Both the position numbers and the translations under genes were made by a program. A stretch of 64,000 nt of DNA from Exiguobacterium aurantiacum. Lineage in GTDB: Bacteria > Bacillota > Bacilli > Exiguobacteriales > Exiguobacteriaceae. The stretch covers positions 124,001-188,000 of the forward strand of contig NZ_MKXO01000004.1 of NCBI RefSeq assembly GCF_001766415.1, written 5' to 3'. Below, in pieces: positions 9,899-20,690 of this stretch (position 1 is its first letter; each line of letters starts with the position of its first letter). The notes under the pieces are model-generated. The model searched no databases, had not been told where the DNA came from, and was given only the letters and a program-made list of their open reading frames with translations.

Positions 9899-11083
9899 AT
9901 GAACAAAAAGTCTATTCGTGACATCGATGTAAAAGGGAAGCGCGTCTTTTGCCGCGTTGACTTCAACGTTCCAACTAAAGATGGCGTCATTCAAGACGAG
10001 ACGCGGATCCAAGCAGCTATTCCGACGATCAAGCATTTGATCGACGGCGGCGCGAAAGTCATTTTGGCGAGCCACCTCGGCCGTCCAGGCGGCGAGAAGA
10101 ACGAAAAATACTCGCTCGCACCGGTTGCAAAACGTCTAGGTGAGCTTCTCGGCAAAGACGTACCGCTCGCTGAAGAAGCGTACGGTCCAGTTGCAGAAGA
10201 AGCCGTTTCAAAACTTGGTGAAGGTGACGTCGTCGTTCTCGAAAACGTCCGTTTCTACCCTGGTGAAACGAAAAATGATCCAGAACTCGCTAAAGGCTTT
10301 GCGGCGCTCGCTGACGTCTTCGTCAACGACGCGTTCGGTGCGGCTCACCGTGCCCATGCCTCGACGGAAGGGATCGCGCAAAACGTCGACACGGCGGTTG
10401 CTGGTTTATTGATGGAGAAAGAACTTGAAGTGCTCGGCAAAGCGCTCTCGAACCCGGATCGCCCGTTCACGGCTATCATCGGCGGTTCGAAAGTTGCTGA
10501 CAAGATCGGGGTTATCGACCACCTTCTCGACATCGTTGACACGCTCATCATCGGTGGCGGACTCTCGTACACGTTCTCGAAAGCACTCGGGAACGAAGTC
10601 GGAACGTCACTTCTTGAAGAAGACAAGCTCGACCTCGCTCGTGAGTTCATGAAAAAAGCAGAAGACAAAGGCGTGAAGTTCTTGTTGCCAGTCGACGCTG
10701 TGATTGCGAAAGAATTCGGCGAAGAAACATACGTCGGACCAGTCGATATCGACTCGATCCCTGCGGATCACATGGGTCTCGACATCGGACCGAAGACGGT
10801 CGAAATTTACGCGGAAGCGATTCGCGAATCGAAACTTGTCGTTTGGAACGGACCGATGGGCGTATTCGAACTCGATAAATACGCTAACGGAACGAAAGGT
10901 GTCGCTCAAGCACTCGCAGACAGCGACGCGTATTCAATCATCGGTGGTGGCGACTCAGCCGCGGCAGCAGCCAAGTTCGGCCTTGCTGACAAGATGAGTC
11001 ACATCTCAACTGGTGGCGGCGCTTCACTCGAATTCATGGAAGGCAAGAAACTTCCAGGCGTCGAAGCGTTGAACGACAAGTAA
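9899..11083 (+). CDS. pgk: Phosphoglycerate kinase
   Basis: 394 residues. It carries the substrate motif [14 protein letters not shown] near the N-terminus, the ILASHLGRP loop, and the C-terminal nucleotide-binding motif [15 protein letters not shown]. It makes ATP from 1,3-bisphosphoglycerate. The start at 9899 ([10 protein letters not shown]) follows GGAGG; an upstream ATG at 9884 overlaps that site. It is the second glycolytic structural gene of the cggR operon, 18 bases before tpiA. Confidence 0.97.
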   Translation: MNKKSIRDIDVKGKRVFCRVDFNVPTKDGVIQDETRIQAAIPTIKHLIDGGAKVILASHLGRPGGEKNEKYSLAPVAKRLGELLGKDVPLAEEAYGPVAEEAVSKLGEGDVVVLENVRFYPGETKNDPELAKGFAALADVFVNDAFGAAHRAHASTEGIAQNVDTAVAGLLMEKELEVLGKALSNPDRPFTAIIGGSKVADKIGVIDHLLDIVDTLIIGGGLSYTFSKALGNEVGTSLLEEDKLDLAREFMKKAEDKGVKFLLPVDAVIAKEFGEETYVGPVDIDSIPADHMGLDIGPKTVEIYAEAIRESKLVVWNGPMGVFELDKYANGTKGVAQALADSDAYSIIGGGDSAAAAAKFGLADKMSHISTGGGASLEFMEGKKLPGVEALNDK

Positions 11084-11101
11084 AACTGAGGAGGATTATC
11101 G

Positions 11102-11854
11102 ATGCGTAAACCGATTATTGCAGGTAACTGGAAAATGAATAAAACACTCTCGGAAGCGGTCGCTTTCGTAGAGGAAGTTAAAAACAATATCCCGTCAACG
11201 GACAAAGTTGACGCGGCGATTGGTGCACCAGCAGTATTCTTAGCCCCAATGGTAGAAGCGGCTAAAGGATCGAACTTAAAGCTTAGTGCGCAAAACATGT
11301 ACGACAAAGACAGCGGGGCATACACAGGTGAAACGAGCCCGGCGATGATCGCCAACCTCGGCGTCACTTACGTCATCCTTGGACACTCGGAGCGCCGTGA
11401 GTACTTCGGCGAGTCAGATGCGTTCATCAACAGCAAAACGAAAAAAGCGTTCGAACACGGTCTTACGCCAATCGTTTGTGTCGGTGAAACACTTGACGAG
11501 CGCGAAGGCGGCAAGTTCGAAGAAGTCATCAAGACGCAAGTCGAAGGTGGCCTCGCCGATCTTTCAGCTGACCAAGTCAAACAACTCGTCATCGCGTACG
11601 AGCCAGTTTGGGCAATCGGTACTGGCAAATCAGCGGACGAAGCAGACGCGCAAAGCTCATGCAAATACGTTCGCGACGTTGTAAAAGGCCTTTACGGTGA
11701 AGACGTGGCGGCTGCGGTTCGCATCCAATACGGCGGTTCAGTCAAACCTGAGAACATCAAGGAGTATATGGCTCAAGAAGACATCGACGGCGCACTCGTC
11801 GGCGGTGCTTCACTCGAAGCTGCTTCGTTCCTCAAGTTGTTGGAGGCGATTTAA
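11102..11854 (+). CDS. tpiA: Triosephosphate isomerase
   Basis: 250-residue TIM barrel. The N-terminal motif GNWKMNKT supplies the active-site Lys, ILGHSERR the catalytic His, and [14 protein letters not shown] the catalytic Glu and mobile loop. It interconverts dihydroxyacetone phosphate and glyceraldehyde-3-phosphate. The GAGGA site precedes the ATG. Its stop codon directly abuts the gpmI start, which implies translational coupling. Confidence 0.97.
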   Translation: MRKPIIAGNWKMNKTLSEAVAFVEEVKNNIPSTDKVDAAIGAPAVFLAPMVEAAKGSNLKLSAQNMYDKDSGAYTGETSPAMIANLGVTYVILGHSERREYFGESDAFINSKTKKAFEHGLTPIVCVGETLDEREGGKFEEVIKTQVEGGLADLSADQVKQLVIAYEPVWAIGTGKSADEADAQSSCKYVRDVVKGLYGEDVAAAVRIQYGGSVKPENIKEYMAQEDIDGALVGGASLEAASFLKLLEAI

Positions 11855-13393
11855 ATGGCAAGACCTGTCGCCCTTATCATCTTAGATGGTTTCGGTATGC
11901 GGAACGAAACGTTCGGTAACGCGGTCGCTGCGGCGAACAAACCGAACTTCGACCGTTACTGGGAGACGTATCCACACACGCTGTTAAACGCGCAAGGTGA
12001 GTACGTCGGTCTCCCGGAAGGTCAGATGGGCAACTCGGAAGTCGGTCACTTGAACATCGGTGCCGGCCGGGTCGTCTATCAGTCACTTTCACGCGTCAAC
12101 AACGCCATCAAAGACCGGTCGCTCTTCGACCGTCAAGCGATGAACCATTTGGCGGGACATGTGAAGAAGTATGATTCAAGCCTCCACATCATGGGGCTCG
12201 TCTCAGACGGTGGGATCCATTCCCACATCCAGCACATGTTTGCCATCGTCGAGTTCGCGAAACTCCACGGCATTGAAAAAGTATTCATTCACGCTTTCAC
12301 GGACGGCCGTGACTGTGATCCGAAATCAGGTGCAAGCTTCCTCGAACAGACGGAAGCGAAGCTCGCTGAACTCGGTGTCGGTCAAGTCGCTAGTGTGTCT
12401 GGACGTTACTATGCCATGGACCGCGACAACCGTTGGGAACGCGTCGTAAAAGTTTACGACGTCCTCGTCAACGCGAAAGGCGAAGTCGGAACGAATGCGG
12501 TCGACGTGCTCAACAAGTCGTACGCAGACGGTTTGACAGATGAGTTCGTCTTGCCGACGGTCATCGAGAAAGACGGTCAACCGGTCGCGACGATCAAAGA
12601 CAACGACGCGATCATGTTCTTCAACTTCCGTCCGGACCGGGCGATCGAACTCGCGAAAGTGTTCAAAGAGAAGACAGGCTTCAAAGGGTTCGAGCTCTCG
12701 AGCGCGCATCCGGAGAACGTCTTGCTCGTCTCGATGACGAAATTCTCGGATGAGATCGATACGGATATCGTCTTCCCGCCGGAAGATTTGAAAAACACGC
12801 TCGGCGAAACGCTCGCCGCGCAAGGGTACAAACAGCTCCGCGCCGCGGAAACTGAGAAATACCCGCACGTCACGTTCTTCTTGAACGGACAACAAGAAAC
12901 ACCGTTCGAAGGTGAAGATCGCTTCCTCGTCCCGTCGCCGAAAGTAGCGACGTACGACTTGAAACCGGAAATGAGCGCATACGAGCTCACAGAAGGTCTT
13001 CTCGAGCGCATCGAATCAGACACGTACGACGCGTATATCATCAACTACGCGAACCCGGACATGGTCGGCCATTCCGGTATGCTTGAACCGACGAAAAAAG
13101 CGGTCGAAGTCGTCGACGAATGCCTCGGTAAAGTAGTGGACGCACTACTCGCCAAAGGCGGCGCGGCGATCATCACGGCGGACCACGGGAACGCTGACCT
13201 TGTCACGAACCCGGACGGCTCACCGATGACGGCCCATACGACAGAACCTGTACCGTGTATCGTCACGAAGCCAGGCGTTGAACTGAAACCAGTTATGAAA
13301 GGTTCGCTTTGCGACCTCGCGCCGACGCTCTTACACCTCCTCGGAGGAGAGCAACCGGCTGAAATGACCGGTACGTCAATCGTTAAGAAGTAA
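11855..13393 (+). CDS. gpmI: 2,3-bisphosphoglycerate-independent phosphoglycerate mutase
   Basis: 512-residue metalloenzyme of the alkaline phosphatase superfamily. The N-terminal metal site is LIILDGFGMR, the catalytic Ser lies in MGNSEVGHLNIGAGR, and the C-terminal metal site includes ITADHGNAD. It converts 3- to 2-phosphoglycerate using Mn2+. It begins at the base after the tpiA stop, with GGAGG inside the tpiA end. Full length. Confidence 0.97.
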   Translation: MARPVALIILDGFGMRNETFGNAVAAANKPNFDRYWETYPHTLLNAQGEYVGLPEGQMGNSEVGHLNIGAGRVVYQSLSRVNNAIKDRSLFDRQAMNHLAGHVKKYDSSLHIMGLVSDGGIHSHIQHMFAIVEFAKLHGIEKVFIHAFTDGRDCDPKSGASFLEQTEAKLAELGVGQVASVSGRYYAMDRDNRWERVVKVYDVLVNAKGEVGTNAVDVLNKSYADGLTDEFVLPTVIEKDGQPVATIKDNDAIMFFNFRPDRAIELAKVFKEKTGFKGFELSSAHPENVLLVSMTKFSDEIDTDIVFPPEDLKNTLGETLAAQGYKQLRAAETEKYPHVTFFLNGQQETPFEGEDRFLVPSPKVATYDLKPEMSAYELTEGLLERIESDTYDAYIINYANPDMVGHSGMLEPTKKAVEVVDECLGKVVDALLAKGGAAIITADHGNADLVTNPDGSPMTAHTTEPVPCIVTKPGVELKPVMKGSLCDLAPTLLHLLGGEQPAEMTGTSIVKK

Positions 13394-14728
<1,335 letters not shown>

Positions 14729-14742
14729 TTGATTGATTGTTT

Positions 14743-14774
14743 CAGGTCCGCCTTATGGCGGGCCTGTTTTTTGT
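14743..14774 (+). terminator. Terminator of the glycolytic operon
   Basis: A ten-base stem CAGGTCCGCC / GGCGGGCCTG with a four-base loop and a T run. Confidence 0.92.
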
Positions 14775-14785
14775 TGTCGACACTT

Positions 14786-14898
14786 CATCAGACGGTGGGA
14801 CGCTTTCCTGGGGTGATGCGGATGCCTCCGCAGCGCCTTCGCGCTTTACGGGGTCATCCTTGCATCACTCTCCCCAAGGAGTCGCCCACAGTCTGATG
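14786..14898. repeat. Long imperfect-palindrome intergenic element
   Basis: A 113-base segment bounded by CATCAGAC and GTCTGATG. The arms continue inward (TGGG..CCCA, GGTGATGC..GCATCACT), so the whole segment folds into one long branched hairpin. Similar palindromic intergenic elements occur in Bacillales genomes. No second copy was seen in this window, and repeat status in the genome is inferred. Confidence 0.6.
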
Positions 14899-15107
14899 CC
14901 GTTGACGTCAACTCGGACCGGTTATTTAAGCGTTGGATGCGAGTGACAACGAGACGAATTTATGTTCCAAGTGACACCGTCCGAGCGGCACTGCTAGATT
15001 GCCTGCAGACAACAGCGGTGGCGGCTTTACACACGTATGGACGATTGGAAATGGTCGTGACGCATGTCACGGCCGTTTTGAGCGTGCGTGAAAGTCGAAT
15101 TTTTGGG
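14899..15107. other. Intergenic stretch before galU
   Basis: About 210 bases between the palindromic element and the galU promoter. No convincing gene or RNA was seen; reading frames here lack a ribosome site and overlap galU in the wrong frame. Confidence 0.5.
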
Positions 15108-15113
15108 TATAAT
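15108..15113 (+). promoter_or_regulatory. -10 element upstream of galU
   Basis: A perfect TATAAT 32 bases before the galU start. No good -35 hexamer sits at 16-18 bases, so the promoter may be weak or activator-dependent. Confidence 0.45.
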
Positions 15114-15144
15114 CATCTACATAATGAAAAAAGGAGATACGTTC

Positions 15145-16026
15145 ATGAAACGTGTACGCAAAGCCATCATCCCAGCCGCTGGTCTCGGCACGCGCTTCTT
15201 GCCGGCGACGAAGGCGATGCCAAAAGAGATGCTCCCGATCGTCAACAAGCCGACGATCCAGTTCATCGTCGAGGAGGCGGTCGCCTCAGGGATCGAGGAC
15301 ATCATCATCGTGACCGGGAAGAACAAACGTGCCATCGAGGACCATTTTGACCGGGCCATCGAGCTCGAACAAAACCTCGAGTCGAAAGGGAAGACGGAGC
15401 TGCTCGAGTCGGTCCGCCACTCGTCAAACCTCGCCAACATCCACTACATACGCCAACAGGAGCCGAAAGGACTCGGCCACGCGATTTGGTGTGCCCGCAA
15501 GTTCATCGGCGACGAACCGTTCGCCGTTCTGCTCGGAGATGATATCATCGAGGCAGAAGTGCCGGCGACACGCCAGCTCATCGAGCAGTACGAGATACAT
15601 GAACGCTCGATCATCGGGGTCCAACGTGTCCCGTATGAAATGACGAATCGATATGGTATAATTGACCCGCTTGCCGTCGAAGGGAAGCTGATCCCGGTGC
15701 GGACGTTCGTTGAGAAACCGCCCGCCGGAGAAGCACCCTCGAACCTCGCCATCCTCGGCCGCTACATTTTGACGCCTGACGTCTTTGAGGCGTTATCGGC
15801 CCAAGAAATCGGTACCGGGGGCGAGATTCAATTGACGGACGCCATCGCGCGCTTGAACGAGGCGCAGACGGTGTTCGCCTACGAATTTGACGGACGTCGC
15901 TTTGACGTCGGGGAACCGATCGGCTTTATCGAGGCGACGATTGCCTATGCGTTATGCGACCCAGATTTAAAAACCAACGTCCATAAGCTCTTGAAACGGT
16001 TCGTGGACGAACTCGAACAACAGTAA
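15145..16026 (+). CDS. galU: UTP-glucose-1-phosphate uridylyltransferase
   Basis: 293 residues. It makes UDP-glucose for cell-wall glycolipids, teichoic acid glucosylation and polysaccharide. The nucleotide-binding signature [19 protein letters not shown] is at the N-terminus, with conserved [11 protein letters not shown]-like sequence ([10 protein letters not shown]) and the sugar-binding VEKP motif. The AAAGGAG site at about 15130 fixes the start at 15145 (MKRVRKA). It is followed three bases later by glycosyltransferase genes, so it probably supplies them with activated sugar. Confidence 0.95.
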   Translation: MKRVRKAIIPAAGLGTRFLPATKAMPKEMLPIVNKPTIQFIVEEAVASGIEDIIIVTGKNKRAIEDHFDRAIELEQNLESKGKTELLESVRHSSNLANIHYIRQQEPKGLGHAIWCARKFIGDEPFAVLLGDDIIEAEVPATRQLIEQYEIHERSIIGVQRVPYEMTNRYGIIDPLAVEGKLIPVRTFVEKPPAGEAPSNLAILGRYILTPDVFEALSAQEIGTGGEIQLTDAIARLNEAQTVFAYEFDGRRFDVGEPIGFIEATIAYALCDPDLKTNVHKLLKRFVDELEQQ

Positions 16027-16038
16027 GGTGTGTTATTT

Positions 16039-17256
16039 TTGAAAACAATGTTAATGGTGTGTCAAAACTATTATCCGGAGATCGGCAGCGCCGGCAACCG
16101 GATGCAAAATATTACGCATCTCATGAAAGAACGCGGCTACGAGGTCGAGGTCATCACGGCCGCCCCGTCGTATCCGAACTTCAACTTGTATAAAGACGAC
16201 CGGTTCTGGAACGACACGGAGCTGAACAACCAACCGTTCATCAAGCGGTTGATCACGAAACAGCGCAAGCATACGTCGAACATGTTGAGCCGGCTCGCCT
16301 TGTTCCTCGAGCAGATGATCAAAGGTGTCGCCGCCGTCAGAGCACTCGATACGAAACCGGATGTCGTCTTCGCGACGACCCCGTCTTTTTTTATGGCGTT
16401 CGTCGGGGTGTATGCGAAGCGAAAACATGGCGTCCCGTTCGTACTCGACGTCCGTGACCTGTGGCCGGAGTCGGTCAAAGGTGTCGGTGTGTTCAAGTAC
16501 GACTGGATGCTCACGCCCGCGTTTTGGTTCGAGAAACGTCTCTACAAGTCGGCCGATGCGATCATCATCAACTCGGAAGGCTTCCGCAGCTATTTGCGCC
16601 AACGTGGTGTCGACAATGGCATGATCCACTATATGCCGAACTCGATCCGTGTGAGCGAGCGCAACTTGGAGCGGACCGTTCCCGAAGACGACCGGATGGA
16701 GATTTTATACGCCGGCAACATGGGGCTTGCCCAAGACGTGTCGCTGTTGCTTGAACTCGCGGAGCGGTTCCGAGACGAGCCGCGTGTCCATTTCAAGCTG
16801 ATCGGCTACGGTTACCGGAAGAACGAATTGAAAGCAACGATTAAAGCCCGCGGATTCAAGAACTTCCTCTTCCTCGAGGCGATGCCACGGACGGAGGCGT
16901 TCCAAGCGATCAAAAATGCCGACGTCGCGTTCGTCAGCTTGATCGACCAAGACGTGTTCGACACGGTCATCCCGGGTAAATTAATCGATTATATGGCGGT
17001 CGGCAAACCGATCGTCGCTGCGGTGTCAGGCCATGCGGCGAATGTCATCGAAGCGGCGGAAGTCGGCTACGTGTCACGGAAGCGTGACATCGACGAGATT
17101 GAACAGTCACTCAGGACATTGCTCGATCGTCCGGACCTGCGCGATAAGTTCGGGGCGAACGGTATCCGTTACGTGAAAGACAACCTGTGCTGGGAAAACA
17201 ATATACACGTCCTCGATGACGTGATCGAAAAGTTATTGATGGAGGAACAACGATGA
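16039..17256 (+). CDS. Glycosyltransferase, GT4-like (WbuB-type)
   Basis: About 405 residues, GT-B fold. The N-terminal donor-independent domain begins MVCQNYYPEIGSAGNRM, and the C-terminal nucleotide-sugar domain contains LYAGNMGLAQD and the FVSLIDQDVFDTVIPGKLIDYMAVGKPIVA stretch with the conserved glutamate-equivalent region. The likely start is TTG at 16039, eight bases after AAGGTG; a GTG at 16030 overlaps that site. It overlaps the next glycosyltransferase by four bases (ATGA). It probably builds a surface polysaccharide or teichoic-acid-like polymer; the acceptor cannot be read from sequence. Confidence 0.88.
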   Translation: MKTMLMVCQNYYPEIGSAGNRMQNITHLMKERGYEVEVITAAPSYPNFNLYKDDRFWNDTELNNQPFIKRLITKQRKHTSNMLSRLALFLEQMIKGVAAVRALDTKPDVVFATTPSFFMAFVGVYAKRKHGVPFVLDVRDLWPESVKGVGVFKYDWMLTPAFWFEKRLYKSADAIIINSEGFRSYLRQRGVDNGMIHYMPNSIRVSERNLERTVPEDDRMEILYAGNMGLAQDVSLLLELAERFRDEPRVHFKLIGYGYRKNELKATIKARGFKNFLFLEAMPRTEAFQAIKNADVAFVSLIDQDVFDTVIPGKLIDYMAVGKPIVAAVSGHAANVIEAAEVGYVSRKRDIDEIEQSLRTLLDRPDLRDKFGANGIRYVKDNLCWENNIHVLDDVIEKLLMEEQR

Positions 17257-18590
17257 AGGTATGTATGTTTGTTTGGAACCACTTTACGAATGACGCCCGT
17301 GTCCTTCGCGAATGCTCGGCGCTCGCCGAGGCGGGGTACGAGGTCGATTTGATCGCCTTGCAAGACCCTAAAAATAAAGATCTTCCGGCCGAAGAGATGC
17401 GCCCAGAAGGTTTCCGCGTCATCCGGGTGAAACGTCAACCGTCGATTCTCGTCAACGGGATGAAGGCGTTGAAATCAGTCCGGACGTGGGTGTCGGAGAA
17501 GAAGACGCGCCAACTCGGGGCTGGACTCGTCGGGGCGGGATTAGTCATCCTCGCGCCACTGACGATGCTCGGTCTCGGCGCGGCAGCGGGTGCGATTTTG
17601 CTCCCGCCGGTCCGTAAAAACATCGTCAACGCGAGCGCGATGCTCGAGATGGTGTTCGCCTCGACGAAGAAGTCGTACGACTTCTATCACGCGAACGACT
17701 TGAACACGCTCCCGCAGGCGTTGATCGCCGGCAAACTCGTCAATAAAGGCAAGATCGTCTACGACTCGCATGAGGTCCAGACCGACCGGACCGGTTACGG
17801 CTACATCCAAAGTAACCTTGAGGGCTGGTTGTTGCCATACGTCGATTCGATGATGGTCGAGAACCATACGCGTGCGGCGCACAACGAAGAGTTGTACGGT
17901 TTCTATCCGTACGTGCTCCATAACTATCCGTTCTACCGTCCGCTCGACTTCTCGCTCCGGAAAGACTTGCACGCCTTGCTCGATTTGCCGCAAGATGAGA
18001 AGATCTTGCTCTATCAAGGCGGCGTCCAAGCGGGACGCGGTCTCGAACAACTCGTCTTGGCGGCGAAAGACTTTAAAGAAGGCACGCTCGTCATGATCGG
18101 CGATGGGAAACTGAAGCCGGTCATCAAACAGATGATCGAGGACGAAGGCGTCAGTGACCGCGTCAAGATGATTGATAAAGTGCCGGTCGAGGCGTTACCG
18201 TACTACACGATGAACGCATATCTCGGTTTCCAGGTCTTGAACAACGTCTGTTTTAACCACTACTCGGCGTCATCGAACAAGCTGTTCGAATACTTGATGG
18301 CCGAAGTGCCGGTCGTGTCGTGTGACTTCCCTGAGATCGAACGTGTCGTCGCCGGCAACGACGTCGGCGTCGTCGTCGACTCACACGATCCACAATCGAT
18401 TGCGGAGGGCGTCAACCGCCTGCTCGAAGATCAAGAACTTTACGCCCGTGTCAAAGAGAACACGAAGACGGCGCGTGAGAAATATAACTGGGATTTGGAA
18501 AAAGAGGCACTCTTGAACGTCTACGAAAACGTCGCAGACCGCAAGTTGCCGATTATGAAAGACGGTGCGCCAAAGCCAGTACAACGTTAA
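17253..18590 (+). CDS. Glycosyltransferase family 4-like protein with internal hydrophobic hairpin
   Basis: 445 residues. The N-terminus (FVWNHFTNDARVLRECSALAEAGYEV) and C-terminus (LLYQGGVQAGRGLEQLV, and an EYLMAEVPVVSCDFPEI region) are typical of GT4 enzymes. Between residues 80 and 118 there is an unusual long hydrophobic, glycine/alanine-rich stretch that could be a re-entrant or two-helix membrane hairpin inserted in the first Rossmann domain. It overlaps the upstream glycosyltransferase by four bases and ends in a terminator. Confidence 0.87.
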   Translation: MKVCMFVWNHFTNDARVLRECSALAEAGYEVDLIALQDPKNKDLPAEEMRPEGFRVIRVKRQPSILVNGMKALKSVRTWVSEKKTRQLGAGLVGAGLVILAPLTMLGLGAAAGAILLPPVRKNIVNASAMLEMVFASTKKSYDFYHANDLNTLPQALIAGKLVNKGKIVYDSHEVQTDRTGYGYIQSNLEGWLLPYVDSMMVENHTRAAHNEELYGFYPYVLHNYPFYRPLDFSLRKDLHALLDLPQDEKILLYQGGVQAGRGLEQLVLAAKDFKEGTLVMIGDGKLKPVIKQMIEDEGVSDRVKMIDKVPVEALPYYTMNAYLGFQVLNNVCFNHYSASSNKLFEYLMAEVPVVSCDFPEIERVVAGNDVGVVVDSHDPQSIAEGVNRLLEDQELYARVKENTKTAREKYNWDLEKEALLNVYENVADRKLPIMKDGAPKPVQR

Positions 18591-18618
18591 GACTGCGGCT
18601 TTTGCCGCGGTCTTTTTT
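18591..18618 (+). terminator. Terminator of the galU-glycosyltransferase operon
   Basis: Stem GACTGCGGC / GCCGCGGTC with a TTTT loop and a T run. Confidence 0.92.
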
Positions 18619-18645
18619 ATATGCAAAATGGAAAGGGGATTTTTT

Positions 18646-19533
18646 ATGAAACGTCAGCAACAACATCTTTTGCGTCAACAAGTTTGGCAAAAACTCCAAT
18701 CGATCTCATTGAAGGACATCGCCTGGATCATCGCCGGGTCGTTCATCCTCGCCTTTGGGGTCAACTACTTCACCGTCCCGAACGCCTTCTCGGAAGGCGG
18801 CCTGCTCGGGGTCACGATCATCTTGTACTACTTGTTCGGTTGGGACCTCGGTATCACGTCGATCATCGGGAACGGCCTGTTGTTCATCGTCGGCTATAAG
18901 TTGCTCGACCGCCGGACGATGGTCTATTCGGTCGTCGCCGTCGTCGCGACGTCGTTCTTCCTCAGCTTGACCCATAACTGGGGCAGCCCGGCCGAGGATA
19001 AACTGCTCGCGGCGATTTATGCCGGGATCTTGATCGGTGTCGGCATCGGCATGGTGCTCCGCGTCGGCGGGACGACCGGGGGCGGGGTCATCATCGCCCG
19101 GCTCATGGAACGCTATCTCCACATGAGCGTCGCCGTCTCGATGTTCATCATCGACGTCATCGTCGTCGGGGCGTCGGGCTTTTTCCTCGGGGAACAAGTC
19201 GTGCTTTATACGCTCATCGCCATCATCATCGGCTCGTGGGTCATCGACCTCGTCGCCGAAGGGTTGAACATCCGGAAAGCCGTCACGATCATCAGTGACA
19301 AGCACGAAGAGCTCGCCGCCGTCTTGACGGAGACGCTCGGCCGCTCAGCGACGATCATCCACGGTCACGGCCATTATTCGAAGCAAGATAAGAACATGTT
19401 GTACATGATCGTCGACAAGCGCCAAGTCGGTCCGCTCAAGAAAATCGTCGAAGTGACCGACCCTCGTGCGTTCGTCGTCATCCACCAAGTGAAAGAAGTG
19501 ATCGGGGAAGGGTTCAGCTACCCATCCCGTTAA
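18646..19533 (+). CDS. YitT family membrane protein (DUF161-like plus DUF2179)
   Basis: 295 residues. Five or so membrane segments occupy residues 25-205, with the family motif NYFTVPNAFSEGGLLGV after the first helix. A soluble DUF2179-type domain (residues 210-290, with IIHGHGHYSKQDKNMLYMIV) follows. Function of the YitT family is unknown. The start at 18646 follows GAAAGGGG. It lies between a terminator and secG and is probably transcribed alone. Confidence 0.9.
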   Translation: MKRQQQHLLRQQVWQKLQSISLKDIAWIIAGSFILAFGVNYFTVPNAFSEGGLLGVTIILYYLFGWDLGITSIIGNGLLFIVGYKLLDRRTMVYSVVAVVATSFFLSLTHNWGSPAEDKLLAAIYAGILIGVGIGMVLRVGGTTGGGVIIARLMERYLHMSVAVSMFIIDVIVVGASGFFLGEQVVLYTLIAIIIGSWVIDLVAEGLNIRKAVTIISDKHEELAAVLTETLGRSATIIHGHGHYSKQDKNMLYMIVDKRQVGPLKKIVEVTDPRAFVVIHQVKEVIGEGFSYPSR

Positions 19534-19606
19534 TTTGAAAGCTGGCGTTTTTATCACAACTTCTATATAATAAGAAGCGTGTAAAAAGAAGGAGGAACTG
19601 ACTATT

Positions 19607-19831
19607 ATGCAAACGATCGCTACAATCAGCCTGCTCGTCGTGGCTGTTTTATTGATTGTCGTCGTACTGCTCATGTCAGGTCGGTCGCAAGGTCTTGGGG
19701 CGATTGCAGGTGGCGCGGAGCAGTTGTTCGGCCGCCAGAAAGCACGCGGCTTTGACGCTGTTTTGAACCGAACTGCAGCTGTACTAGGCACATTGTTTTT
19801 CATTTTAGGATTACTAGTCGCATCACTATGA
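19607..19831 (+). CDS. secG: Preprotein translocase subunit SecG
   Basis: 74 residues with two membrane helices (residues 3-22 and 54-74) joined by a glycine-rich loop containing VLLMSGRSQGLGAIAGG. This is the small auxiliary subunit of SecYEG. AAGGAGG precedes the ATG. It is first in the order secG-est-rnr-smpB-ssrA found in many Bacillales, but a terminator-like hairpin separates it from est. A TATAAT at 19566-19571 is a candidate -10 without a clear -35. Confidence 0.95.
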   Translation: MQTIATISLLVVAVLLIVVVLLMSGRSQGLGAIAGGAEQLFGRQKARGFDAVLNRTAAVLGTLFFILGLLVASL

Positions 19832-19833
19832 TG

Positions 19834-19885
19834 AAAGGCTGATCGTTCTCGGTTTTTACGTGAGGCGGTCAGCTTTTGTTTTTTT
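19834..19885 (+). terminator. Terminator or attenuator after secG
   Basis: AGGCTGATCG pairs with CGGTCAGCTTT around a loop of about 20 bases and is followed by a T-rich run. Confidence 0.7.
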
Positions 19886-19933
19886 GCATTATTTTTTGGG
19901 AATAATGGAATGTATGAGGAGTTGACTTGGACG

Positions 19934-20674
19934 ATGAAAGTGAGTGCACCGAAACCGTTCTTCTTCGAAGGCGGACCACGTGCCGTGTTAATGTTACATG
20001 GCTTTACAGGATCGAGCGCGGACGTCCGCATGCTCGGTCGTTTCCTACAAAAAGAAGGCTACACGTGCATGGGACCCCAGTACCGGGGACATGGCGTCCC
20101 ACCAGAAGAGTTGCTCGAATTTGGACCGAACGACTGGTGGCAGGACGTCCAAGACGCCTACCAAGCGTTGAAAGACAAAGGCTACGACGAAATCGTCGTC
20201 TGTGGCCTATCGCTCGGCGGCGTCATGTCGCTCCGTCTCGCTTCAGAAGCGAGCGTCAAAGGTGTCGTGCCGATGTGCGCACCGACTGAAATCGATGCCG
20301 AGGACCGATTGTATAAAGGAGTCCAGGCATACGCCCGAGAATATAAATCAAGGGAAGACAAATCGACCGAACAAATCGAACGGGAGATGGCGGACTTCAA
20401 ACCGATGCCGACACTCACCGATTTACGTGCGTTCGTCGAGGAGACGACGTCTCGGCTCGAAGATATCTTCGTACCGGCGCTCGTCATCCAAGGAGCGAAA
20501 GACCGCATGGTCGATCCTCAATCTGCACACGAGATCTACGAGGCGATCAACGCGTTCCAAAAAGAACTGCTCATGTACGAGCATTCGGGACACGTGATCA
20601 CCCTCGACAAAGAAAAAGAGAAACTGCACCAGGACGTGCTCGATTTTCTCGAAACGTTAGACTGGTCAGTGTGA
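19934..20674 (+). CDS. est: Carboxylesterase (Est/YvaK family)
   Basis: 246-residue alpha/beta hydrolase. The oxyanion region is LMLHGFTG, the nucleophile elbow is GLSLGG (catalytic Ser near residue 93), and the downstream DRMVDP and SGHVITLD segments supply Asp and His. It is the family of the Geobacillus thermostable esterase, which acts on short-chain esters. The start at 19934 (MKVSAPKPF) aligns with the family; an upstream ATG at 19910 precedes the GAGGAG site. Located between secG and rnr as in Bacillus. Confidence 0.9.
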   Translation: MKVSAPKPFFFEGGPRAVLMLHGFTGSSADVRMLGRFLQKEGYTCMGPQYRGHGVPPEELLEFGPNDWWQDVQDAYQALKDKGYDEIVVCGLSLGGVMSLRLASEASVKGVVPMCAPTEIDAEDRLYKGVQAYAREYKSREDKSTEQIEREMADFKPMPTLTDLRAFVEETTSRLEDIFVPALVIQGAKDRMVDPQSAHEIYEAINAFQKELLMYEHSGHVITLDKEKEKLHQDVLDFLETLDWSV

Positions 20675-20690
20675 AAAAGGAGGTGTCACG

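Noticed and set aside
14937-15350. 137-codon plus-strand frame overlapping the galU start
   Set aside because: It lies in another frame of galU for most of its length, has no ribosome site, and its composition is that of a shadow frame.
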